A DNA stretch of 64,000 nucleotides from positions 86,697,113-86,761,112 of the forward strand of contig NC_080672.1 in assembly GCF_030247195.1 (NCBI RefSeq), in the 5' to 3' direction. This DNA comes from Topomyia yanbarensis (Eukaryota > Arthropoda > Insecta > Diptera > Culicidae). Shown piece by piece: positions 1-9,999 of the stretch (position 1 is its first letter; every line of letters starts with the position of its first letter). Under the pieces are notes generated by a model that ran no database searches, was not told where the DNA came from, and was given only the letters and a program-made list of their open reading frames with translations. The position numbers and the translations under genes are program-made.

Positions 1-944
1 GCCTATGGACCTTTTTATGTTTTGTGTTTTTTCATACTGTGCACCAGCCTAAACAAAGGGTCAGCCAACAGCCTGTGCACACTGGCGGGTCACCGTGGAT
101 TGACCTTTTCTGTGGGCTGTGTTTGCAAACATTGTTCAACAGCGTAATGCCAGTGTTTGTGGGCACGGCTCGCAGTGGGGTCATTGTGTGTCGATTTATC
201 GGTCGACTTCGTCATGCTGAAAAGGCTACATATATGTAGAAGTAGAAACCTATTACAGTGGAGACCCTATTTTATCAGAACCCGGTTTTATCAGTCCCCG
301 ATTTTATCTACCACCGATTTTATCAGCTTTTCGACCCGATTTTAACAGCTTCATATGAAAATTGATAGTTGGTAGTTTGATGGGTTCTAGCAGACGATCC
401 AAGTTGAATTCGAGTAAATCCTTTCTTGAGCATATATTTGTTATCTTAGACATCTGAAAATACAAAAATAAAAATATTTTTTTTCAAGTTAAGGGGAGCT
501 TAAAGTAAATAATCAGAAAAGGTTGTGAGGCTATATCTGAGGACCAAAAAAGTTTATTTTAGAGCTTTGGTTTATTGAAAAGACAGAACAATATGTGTCC
601 CGATTTTGGCAGCTTAAAATTCGCCAAGGGGCTGATGGATGGAATGGATGAGCGCGAGAGGCCTGGAGCTCGCTCATCATAAGACGGAGGTACACACTTA
701 AAAATATTTACATCTTGCAAGATGCACATAAAAGGAGCGTCCCAATTCACTTGAATTTACATTCAAGAACATGTAAAAATGCGCTTTGGTCACAATTCTC
801 CATCTCCATTCAACCGAGTTCTACACCAAAAGAGACACAATATTTTATTTCACATTTCAAAACACGTAACATTCCATTGTTAGACAGCAAAATACGTTGC
901 AATGTTGCTTACGTCACATGTAATTTTCATTTTTTCTAAGTGTG
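1..944. other. Repeat-flavoured sequence with no recognised gene
   Basis: Short reading frames here show no recognisable domain. The only structure seen is the repeat at 254-350 and a related phrase (CCCGATTTTGGCAGC) near 600. The stretch ends where the R1-like reading frame becomes recognisable at about 945. Confidence 0.5.
254..350. repeat. Diverged tandem repeat of CCGATTTTATCAGC type
   Basis: The segment opens with TACAGTGGAGACCC, which looks like a mariner-type element end. It then carries about five diverged copies of a roughly 16-bp unit with the core CCGATTTTATC (two copies read CCTATTTTATC and CCGGTTTTATC, the last CCGATTTTAAC). No partner inverted repeat was located with confidence, so the element class is inference. 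Confidence 0.5.
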
Positions 945-1870
945 TAGTTATCGTCAACAACCGCAAGTCGGCACAATATACAGTTATCCATGTGGGAGAA
1001 GTCGTGATCGCCTCACAGCGGAGTCTGAAGTCTCTCGGAGTCATTATAGACGACAAGCTGACCTTCGGCAGCCATGTCGACTATACATGCAAGAGAACGT
1101 CGACTGCTGTTGCGGCTCTATCGAGAATGATGTCCAACAGCTCAAAGGTGTGCGCCAGTAGACGTAGGTTACTGGCAGGCGTTGCCGTATCTATCCTCAG
1201 GTACGGCGGCCCGTCATGGTCAAGAGCACTGAGGGTAACCAGTTACCTACAGAAACTGGAGAGCACCTACCGCGTGATGTGCCTCAGAGTGATATCTGCC
1301 TACCGCACGGTATCACACGATGCATCCTGCGTGATAGCGAGCATGATGCCAGACGGGCTGGTCATTCGGGAAGATGAGGAGTGCTTTGAGCTACGTGGAA
1401 ATAGGGGAGTCCGCGAGCGCACCAGGGTGACCTCGGTCGCCAGATGGCAGCGTGAGTGGGACAACTCCTCGAAAGGTAGGTGGACCCACCGGCTGATACC
1501 TAGCATATCAAGCTGGGTGGGAAGACCCCATGGGGAAGGTCACTTCCACCTGACACAATTTCTGTCAGGCCATGGCTGTTTCCGACAGTACCTCCACAGG
1601 TTCGGGCACGCGGAGGTCCCAGCCTGCCCGGACTGCCCAGGTGTAGACGAAACTGCCGAACACATACTGTTCGTATGTCCTCGGTTCGACGTCGAAAGAA
1701 GAGTAATGCTTGACTTCTGTGGCTGGGACACAACCCCTGATACCCTTATTCAGCGGATGTGTCAATCGGTGGAGAAGTGGAACGCAGTCTCGGCTGCTAC
1801 CATCCAAATTGCCTGTAGGCTACAGGTAATCTGGCGAACCGAGCAACAGATGACGAGCACGGCTAACTAG
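902..1870 (+). pseudogene. C-terminal fragment of R1-like ORF2 (after reverse transcriptase)
   Basis: The frame is open for 322 codons, but only residues from about 15 onward look like retrotransposon sequence. It begins at the end of the reverse transcriptase domain (SLGVIIDDKLTFGSHVDY, then ILRYGGPSWSRAL) and ends in the C-terminal zinc-finger region, where CPDCPGVDETAEHILFVC gives Cx2Cx8Hx4C near residue 240. These are hallmarks of the R1 group. The endonuclease and catalytic ADD motif are absent, so the fragment cannot move on its own. The first ATG lies in flanking DNA and is not a real start. Confidence 0.8.
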
Positions 1871-2655
1871 TGATTGGTTAGCTGGAGCGAAAAAGGCCAA
1901 GCGCAAAAAAGGGAGTGAATGGTCTGTTCATGCTGAGGCAGGTTTGGCGCAGCGACTGGCAACCGCGTAAGGGGTAAACCCAGCCACCCCGAAGCAAGAC
2001 AGAAGAGTGAGTGTATAGGCGTATAAGTGGACTGCCTCATGCCAAGACGGGAGGGCTGCAGCGTAGTATGTTGGGACTTAGCTATCGATGCCTCATGGCG
2101 TGGCAGAGGAGTGAAAGGGTGAGCATCCAAGTCAGTCTCACATGGCATGTTAAGGGTGAGCACAAAAGTCAGCCTCACATGGTATGGTAGAGGCTAGCAC
2201 AAAAAGTAAGCCTAGCAAGGAATGAAAAAGGTGAGCACCCAAGTCAGCCTCACATGGTATGGGTGGGGCGAGCACAAAAGTAAGCCTAGCAAGGAATGAG
2301 TAAGGTGAGCACACAAGTCAGCCTCGCAAGGAACGAAAAAGGTGAGCACAAAAGTCAGCCTCATGTGGGAGTGTTTGAGAGTGTCAAGGTGCGATAGAGA
2401 GAGCACCCAAGTAAGCCTCATACAGGACGTATGAACGCGCGAGTGAGAGTGAATGAGTACATTAAGTACAGCCATCCCCCCAGAAGTAATACCGAGAAGT
2501 AGTTCCTGGGAGGAACGATGGGGGAGCCCAATGGAGTTTAGTCGGTATTAATGGCAGCGTCACCATTCGAGCCCGACACACCCCCAGTGCACTCCGTGCG
2601 GTAGCTTGGACCCTACCAATAGCACGTGTACTGGGCTAGGACGTAAAGGTCTTCT
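945..2655 (+). mobile_element. 5'-truncated R1-like non-LTR retrotransposon
   Basis: This is the 3' part of an R1-group LINE: the C-terminal end of ORF2, a long 3' UTR with a minisatellite (2118-2425) and a short A-rich end near 2655. Homology starts abruptly at about 945, as expected for incomplete reverse transcription. No target-site duplication was identified. Three related, more degraded copies lie at about 10.0-12.4, 25.2-29.3 (reverse) and 44.1-45.7 kb. Confidence 0.75.
2118..2425 (+). repeat. 3' UTR minisatellite of the R1-like element
   Basis: About seven or eight diverged units of roughly 40-50 bp share the phrase GGTGAGCACAAAAGTCAGCC followed by TCACATGG or TAGCAAGG. The array follows the ORF2 stop and precedes the element's 3' end, so it belongs to the 3' UTR. 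Unit lengths are uneven and the copies differ by several bases, so it is old. Confidence 0.7.
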
Positions 2656-4742
2656 CCATTGTAAAAAAAGGGGCTGATGAAAACAGGTCTTCACTGTTTT
2701 AGTTTTTAGTACTAGTATACATTTGCATCTAGACGAGTTAAAGTAGTTTGATTGCATGTTACATGTGTTCTTTTCTTCTACTCCATTAATCTGTTTTTGT
2801 TGTACTTCTATTGGTACGCTTTTCCATTACTGGTGGATTTTAAAAATAATATCGGTCAATTTATACATTTCTAATTAACCTCGGCATTTTTTTTATTCGG
2901 CATGTTACGATTCCTTTTATTGCTATATCTTATATTAAATTCATACTAACACTTACTAACACAATTAATTGCATATTTTCTCATGTACACTCACAATCTC
3001 TCCCATTCCAAACGTACAAACGCTCGTGGCCTCCGTGATAAGACAAACCTGGTCACAAATGCGAACATGCAATTGCAATCATCTACGCACACTTACCCCC
3101 GCGATCTTGCCAACATTATAACACCCGGTAATTATGTGAACGTTGTTGCATGTATAAATTTATAAACACCTAGAATTATGCTTTCAGCTGGACTAATAAA
3201 AAATGACACTCGTATTCACTAGATAACACGTTCCATGGCGTCATGACCGAGAACTCTAGTGGTATGGGGATAATGACTCACCGCTAGCATATCTACCATA
3301 CACTAATAATAAAGTATCGGATTCAGTGTCCGCGTGCGATCATTCAAGAATACATGCGAATATGCGAATGGCCACACGAAACTAAAATCGAGTTTATGCA
3401 CGCGATGTTATATATGCGCTAATGCAAACGACAAACACGTTAACATACAAACGCTCGAGCCTTTCGCGATCACGCAACTAGTGAACACCCACGCCAACTT
3501 AGACAGATATGCACTCCTGTCCTCGAACGCTAAAAACTCACACCTTCCACACACTCTCCACCACAGTAGGATTCACAATTAGACTTATACATACAAAGTC
3601 ATACGCAATAATTACAGGTCTTTCATCCGGGGAAAATACCTCTCATCTTATCGTTTAAATTATGGAGGTACCATAGCTTCGTCTGTCAGTTCAAGGATGT
3701 ATGGAACCCGCTATAGCCACCACCCTCGGCCCTAGCTGCCCATAAAGCAATACAAAAAAATAGAAATTAGTACTGATTGTATTAATCCTAAGGGAGCTTC
3801 TGGTGTAAAGTGCAACACGAATGTTATTTTGTTTTACGATTTTGAAGGCAAGGCAACAAGAGATTGCGGGAGTCGATTATTTATGCCTTCTACTCCAGAC
3901 GCTGCCCTTAAATGCTTTCTTCCCCGACTGAGTCAAGAAGAACAAAATGTGAAATAATAAAAATAGTTTGCCTTAAGAGTTTCGGCCTTGTGGGTTTTCG
4001 GCTTATTTTTTCGGCCTTTGATTTTCAGCCTTTCGATGCCAAATCGTGCAATTCCACCATTTACGTCATGCGGTACTGATTATGTTCAAATTCTTTGCTT
4101 CACAGAATAACTTGAAACAAGCTGTCGAATGTATTGATATTTATTCATCATCCCAACATATATAGATAATGACAGTATTGAAATGTAGCTTACATGACCT
4201 GGCACCACGCACTAGTTCCGTCGCTATCAAACAACTCATGTAAAAATACGGAGAGGTGGATAGTGTTGAGGAAGATACTTGGAGGAACTTTTTCCCAGGA
4301 CTTCGCAACGGCGTTCGTGTGGTGAGAATGCGTCCTACAAAACCTATTCCCTCCTACTTGGATCATCCAATGCAAATCCGTGCGAGGTACGATCGGGCCC
4401 AGTACCACTAAACCAACTATCATTACCAACAGTGAGGTAACAGCGATTAAACCAAACGCCTCCAAACCAACAACCAATACCACCAATAAAGAATAAAATG
4501 ACGGTTCAGAAGGATTTACAACAGTGACCAGTAAGTACAAGAAACAAATAAGAACAACCGACCGTGAGCATCATGAATGCAGTACCGATGACAACATGAA
4601 CGTGAACGAAAACGTAGAGAAGACGGACCGAATGTCTGCCAAGGTGCGGCAGACAACGTAGCTACAATTTCACCGCCAAGGAAGAGGATCTCAACACGCA
4701 GCAGCAAGCTGCGTTAACAAGATCGGATGGACAGGCATCTTG
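2656..4742. other. Stretch with no recognised gene
   Basis: No conserved coding domain was seen in any frame. The composition changes from AT-rich (2700-2950) to mixed. Reading frames of 60-116 codons here, including a hydrophobic one on the - strand at 4190-4540, show no family motif and are probably chance. Undetected old repeats are likely. Confidence 0.5.
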
Positions 4743-4990
4743 GGGACCATTCATAAATCACGTAACGCAAAAATTGCCCAAAATTGACCCCCCCTCCCCC
4801 TATGTAACAAATTGTCACAAATTTTTCCATCCCCCCCTCCCCTGTTACGTAACAAATTCCAAGAAAAAATATTTTTTTCTTCGATGAAAACATGTTACGT
4901 AACGATCTAGTTAACACCCCCTCCCCCCTATGTCACAACTTGTCGTACCCCCTCCCCCCTAAAAGAGTTACGTAATTTATTAATGGTCCC
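4743..4990. mobile_element. MITE with GGGACCATT terminal inverted repeats
   Basis: The 248-bp element has imperfect terminal inverted repeats. The left end reads GGGACCATTCATAAATCACG and the right end, inverted, GGGACCATTAATAAATTACG, both continuing TAAC. The interior alternates C-runs (CCCCCCTCCCCC) with TTACGTAAC palindromes. There is no coding capacity. The target duplication is unclear. The ends resemble widespread insect Tc1/mariner-type MITEs; that assignment is inference. Confidence 0.7.
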
Positions 4991-5844
4991 TTGAAAGTAA
5001 TTTTAATTTTTACATATTGTAAAATTCATAAAGGACCCATGGTTCAGCTTTGAGCCGTGTCAAATAAACAAAAAGGAAAAAACCAACGCAATCATCAATG
5101 TTTTTTCCGAATCAATAATTTAAAATTTCGCATTCATGCGTAAGTCCGTTTAATATAATTAGATTTGAAATATGAAATGAAACAGTCGAAAGTGTAGTCA
5201 CGGCACTCCGGTTATGTCAGACACTATCCACCCACCTTTTTAATGCACCATTCCTGTATAGGCATATATTTTGTCTTAGTTTATTCTGGAGTAGTTCCAG
5301 TTTCTACTGGTAATGGAACAAAGCTTATTACTTGTAACTCAACTCATGATAAGATCGGTAAGATTCAGTACACTCGACACTTACGGTAAATTGGTGAATG
5401 GTTAGACTAGTTTCCTTTATGAGTTCAGGTGTTTTGTGTTGCACTTGCATTGGGTACTAAATGTCTCAATATTTCCGCCCAAATATAAAACAACCTATAT
5501 GCGTATGAATATTTGAGTGTTGTCTATAATGTTTACTAATTTTCATAAACTGATCCCATAACCATCTCAGTTCGCATAATGGCATTAGCGAAAAGAACAC
5601 ACTACCGGCAAACCCAACTGATGGTTGTTCTCTTATTCTCTATTCCGTTTCAGACTGTGGCCATAGCCGGATTGTAAAATCAATTCCCCTTCGCGCTCAT
5701 TCAGCACTGCTAGTCACCACCGACAGTTGCAGAATTGCGATTGCATCAGCACACACACAACACCTACCGATAGGGGAAATTACACAACCAGTTGAACCAA
5801 TTTACCGTACAGTGTTCCGGTGACCCTGAAAACAAATCGGCACC
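4991..5844 (+). other. Upstream region and probable 5' UTR of the CPES gene
   Basis: This intergenic stretch has no coding domain. A strong splice-acceptor candidate (pyrimidine-rich tract ending TTCCGTTTCAG at 5653) suggests an upstream non-coding exon and a 5' UTR exon beginning at 5654. No donor or core promoter could be fixed by eye. Confidence 0.35.
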
Positions 5845-6987
5845 ATGGTCGGTCCCAGTTCGCAAATCAGCAAACTTCTGCTGACGTTGCTTTTCCTACT
5901 GATTATCTTCTTCATTTGGATGGATGTGAATCTGTACATTCGCATCCAGGACTACCCCATCCGGGACAATGAGATTCGGCTGCTGAATGGTAGTACGGTT
6001 CTGAAACCAACCCTGCCGGTAACATCACCCTACGCAACATCGGCGATACCACACCGACAGCCGGACGTTGCTGCCAGGTACGAGGAAGTCGCTTGGGTAT
6101 CCTGCGATCTGAATCCACTATGTGACGTGACGGTGAAGGCGATGATGTTGGATCACACCAACCATTATCTGTTTGCGCCGATGGCAACTCTGGCGGACAA
6201 TCTGGCCGGGTTTTCCAAGGGTGATCTGATAACGCCTAATATGATCTCCTTTTTCCACGTATTTGTGGCTATTGCATCAGGACGGATGATTGCTTCTGAT
6301 TCACTGGGTTATCGAAGAATTGGAGTAGTGCTGTTCCAGTTTCGAACGTTCCTAGATGATTTAGATGGGCACGTGGCCCGAGCTAAGAAGCATATCCGAG
6401 GCGAACGATCGGACATTGGCTCGGCCGGTTATTATATCGATGGAATCTGTGATGGACTAGGTTGCATCGCACTGATGATTGGGGTGTTTATCTTTCTGAA
6501 GAATAATCCTCCACGAAGAGGATACACGCAGCTGCAGTCGATTATCCCGGTGACGGAATCGAAGAGCTCGGAGTCGGGCGTGATCTACAAGGTCAAGGTG
6601 ACAACCAAAAAGGTTGTTCGAAAGGTCCTTTGCTACAGCGGCATTCTGTTGTTAAGTTCCACCGGATGGAACCGATATATTGCCATCTACCAGGATATGC
6701 TCGAACGAGAGGACGTCACTCCGACGCAGTTCCTTCACCAGGAGTCGGTGTTTCGGTCGACCGGTTTCTTCTTCATCTGTTGGCTGTGGCGAATATTCAA
6801 TGTACACGCCCTGCTTCACTTTCTGCTGCTGAGCATCTTCTGTGATAAACTGTGGGAGTACCTGCGAATGATCCAGTACGCCGGTTTTGTCACGCTGCTG
6901 GTTATTATCAGTGTGGCTGAGATGCACCTCCTTGGGGTGCAAAATTTTATCTATAAATCGCTGACTGGTAACAATACATCGTTGTGA
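5845..6987 (+). CDS. CPES: Ceramide phosphoethanolamine synthase (CPES) orthologue
   Basis: A 380-residue intronless frame, read as an integral membrane enzyme of the CDP-alcohol phosphotransferase fold. Insect CPES transfers phosphoethanolamine from CDP-ethanolamine to ceramide in the Golgi lumen, making ceramide phosphoethanolamine, the main insect sphingomyelin analogue. Residues about 10-32 form an N-terminal signal-anchor helix. The catalytic motif runs D171-x2-D174-G175-x2-A178-R179, then G195-x3-D199-x3-D203, with all acidic residues present. The spacer between R179 and G195 is 15 residues, longer than the usual 8 of this fold but as known for CPES. Further hydrophobic segments follow (about 204-218, 255-270, 300-350). 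The start was chosen because GCACCATGG is a good initiation context and the signal anchor follows directly. No breaks are seen. The family call is strong; the substrate call rests on the extended DDLDGHVAR...GYYIDGICDGLG pattern. Confidence 0.88.
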   Translation: MVGPSSQISKLLLTLLFLLIIFFIWMDVNLYIRIQDYPIRDNEIRLLNGSTVLKPTLPVTSPYATSAIPHRQPDVAARYEEVAWVSCDLNPLCDVTVKAMMLDHTNHYLFAPMATLADNLAGFSKGDLITPNMISFFHVFVAIASGRMIASDSLGYRRIGVVLFQFRTFLDDLDGHVARAKKHIRGERSDIGSAGYYIDGICDGLGCIALMIGVFIFLKNNPPRRGYTQLQSIIPVTESKSSESGVIYKVKVTTKKVVRKVLCYSGILLLSSTGWNRYIAIYQDMLEREDVTPTQFLHQESVFRSTGFFFICWLWRIFNVHALLHFLLLSIFCDKLWEYLRMIQYAGFVTLLVIISVAEMHLLGVQNFIYKSLTGNNTSL

Positions 6988-7357
6988 TTAAAATAAGGAG
7001 ATATAAAGCGAAAATCTAACATTCGGCGTCCTGAAGATTAAGAAATTTCCCTACGTCCCACTAATTAATATTATTCGTTTGTGACTTTTTACAAAGCATT
7101 GATTATACTGTATTGTAGTAGGGAATGCCACACAGCATGCCTTAGATGTTAGACAAAAAAAGCGACAGAAGCTGCTGCAGGAGAAATCTGATTCGTCCTA
7201 TGAGACACCCATCACACCTATGTACAGTACGAGCGAGTCTATCCGTTAACCGTTGATTAATCGTTGGGAAAATGAACGGTGAAGGCGAACTATTTTTAAC
7301 CCAATTGAGAGACCCTGTGGAAAAAATGGAAAACTTCAACGAAGTGAAATAACAAAC

Positions 7358-7363
7358 AATAAA
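7358..7363 (+). promoter_or_regulatory. Candidate polyadenylation signal of CPES
   Basis: AATAAA lies 371 bp after the CPES stop codon, the best candidate in this AT-rich 3' region. Confidence 0.45.
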
Positions 7364-8489
7364 GAGATGAAACTATGTTTAGTGTTGGAAATCGGAAACT
7401 GAAACACTTTTTCTATTTGTAGGTTTTAAGCAAGAGAGAAAGATATGTGAAATAGCTCTATATTTAGATGTTAGTATATTCTATTAACAGAAAAGAAACC
7501 GGAACTATATCAAATTTACCGCGAACATATGGACGACGAAATCTTTAAGCTTGAGCAATCGCTACACAAGAAAAAAAAATAATACAAACAGGTTACGCGA
7601 GAGTTATTAGTAGGTATGTAAACAACCTGTTAACCGGCCTGTACGAAGAGAAAAAAAATGTTCTGATGTCAGTTTAAAGATACAGTCCTTTTGAAGCAGC
7701 TTTTATTCTACTCACGGGAAAATGAAAAGAGATGCAAAAATATATGTGTATATCCAAAGTTTGAATCATGCCGTATTACTGGATTGTCGTATGTACCGTG
7801 GAATTTCGTCCGTTAGATAACAGACTGATACTGCTGTTTATCTGTTCGTATTCTGCTGTTATCTTTCTCTGAACGCTTTTGTTTAATCTAGTATTAATCG
7901 AGCAAGTTTCAATCACGTTCAGGTTGGCCTTCCAATGTTAACCGTAAGATTATCGCACAAATATTGATATCTGTTGGTATTGCGTATTGAAAAAAGTCAA
8001 ATAATGTGTGTCAATCCGTCTCACAGTGACACTTTATCAGTCCTAAAGGTTGCGATAGACAAACAAGATAAGTCAATGCTGTAATCTGAACGTTTCATTA
8101 CAAGACTGTTGTGAATTTAGCGGCTGATTTCAACAAAATTAAGCTGAAAGCGATCTTTTGTTGGCTCAGTACAAATAATTATTCTTACGCAGATATGCCG
8201 TTTACAACTTGTGAGCTCTTTGTAGTAGATCACGTCATGGCAATAAAAATACAAATAACAGTAGTTGCGTCATTCTATTGTTAACACACTTCTATACTAC
8301 AGTCTTCTCTATATCTTGAAATTGAAGGAAAAGTTGAAATGACGATAGTTAAAAAATAAGGGTAAATGAAGAACAGGTAGTAGGCTCGATGGCGGATTCA
8401 GGACACATTCTCCTGGCTCATACATTTGGAACAACATCAGATGCTGTTCTTAACTCAATTTCGACAGTTTTCACAATGCCACTCGCGTC
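7364..8489. other. AT-rich stretch with no recognised gene
   Basis: No conserved domain, RNA gene or clear inverted-repeat element was seen between the CPES 3' end and the gypsy relic. Confidence 0.5.
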
Positions 8490-9936
8490 GGCTGGAGGGG
8501 AGGTTCTTCGGCGACTAAATTTACATGACATTCGTATGAACAAGGAGAAATGTGACTTCTTTGTCGACACGATTGTATATTGCGGGTACCTGATATATAA
8601 GTGTGATGGTATCCATAAACTGCGTAAGAAGATTGAAGCGATCCAGAAAATGCCACGACCGAAAAATAAGGACGAAGCTCGGTCGTTCGTCGGATTGACC
8701 AATTACTACGCTCGGTTCTTCGAAAATCTGAGCACTGTGTTGTATCCTCTGAATAACCTATTGAAACATGCGAAGTGTCCTTCCAGAAAGTTAAGGAACA
8801 AATGCAGTCCGACAGTTTCCTTGTCCACTACTTGCCCGAACTACCATTGCTGCTTGCCACGGATGCTTCACCTTACGGAGTTGGTGCCGTGTTAAGTCAT
8901 GTGTACACCCCGACGGTACTGAGCGCCCAACACAGCTCGCGTCTCAAACCTTGAGCCGATTACAACAAAAGTACATGCAGGTGGATAAAGAAGCGTACGC
9001 TATTATTTTCGGCGTAAAGAAGTTTTTTCAATTCTTATACGGTCGGAAGTTTACCCGGATGTCTACTAAGCGGAATACGTGTATATGTGCTCGCTGTTTT
9101 GCGAAAACGAGTGTTGGAGAAGCTACATTCCACACAGTTTGGGACAAACCGTACGAAATCGTTACTGTTGGTGGATAAGGATGGATCGAAAAATCGAAGA
9201 AATGGTTTCAAACTGCGCTGATTGTTAATCGGTGAGACCAGAACCTGCGAAGATGAGACTGCACTACTGGGAAACTTCTACGGAACCTTTTCAGAGAGTT
9301 CACGTGGATTTTGCGGGTCCTGGACACATACTTCTTCACGCTGGTTGATGCTCACAGCAAGTGGTCGGAGATCAAAGTTTGTAGGTCGATTACAGCCGAG
9401 AACACGATGAAGATGTGTCGTGAAATCTTCATTACGTTCGGTATTCCGTCCGTATTAGTAAGCGACCATTGCGTTCAATCCACTTCGGAAACCTTTCAGC
9501 AGAATTGCTGAAAAGACTGGAAAATTACGATATGCTGTACGCCATCATCCAAGACAGAGTTTGGGAACGTCATATCGACCAAGTTGTTGGCGTTGCTGCC
9601 AATTTGCTCGATGTCTCGCTTAAAGGCTCGGCGGACAGTTCTCCAGAGAAGTTAGACGTTGACCACCACTACATTCAAGCAGTACCTACAGTTGGAGAGT
9701 CGTTGGCGAAAACTGCTGGTAATATTGGTATGGAACAAACTTGGTCAACACCGGAGTTATCTGGCCAAGATGCGAGTACACCTACAAAAGTGATTCTAGA
9801 TCTGATTGAAGTCTCTCCAACTAATGGGACTCGTCAAATTGCTGCTGCTGTTAGCCCTCAAAACTTACGGCACTCTAGCCGCGTGATTAATCCTCCACAA
9901 AAGTTGAATTTGTATTTGTTTGCATTAAATAATTAA
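8490..9936 (+). mobile_element. Degraded Ty3/gypsy LTR retrotransposon (pol fragment)
   Basis: Several + strand frames in sequence make up a decayed gypsy-type pol. About 8497-8790 is the end of the reverse transcriptase palm (LNLHDIRMNKEKCDFF, then SFVGLTNYYARF). About 8810-9060 is RNase H (LLLATDASPYGVGAVLSH, then VDKEAYAIIFGVKKF). About 9305-9510 is the integrase core (VDAHSKWSEIKV, then FGIPSVLVSDH). A last frame to 9936 reads like the integrase tail (NLRHSSRVINPPQKLNLY). Frameshifts and stops separate the pieces. The catalytic YxDD region, gag and both LTRs were not seen, so it is an inactive internal fragment. Confidence 0.8.
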
Positions 9937-9999
9937 ATAAGGATGTTTTTACGAGGGGAGAAGTTTTATAACATAACTGTATCTACATCTCATTGCATG

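Noticed and set aside
4190..4540. 116-codon hydrophobic - strand frame
   Set aside because: Hydrophobicity arises from antisense of an AAC/ACC-rich stretch; no membrane-protein family pattern and no conserved neighbours.
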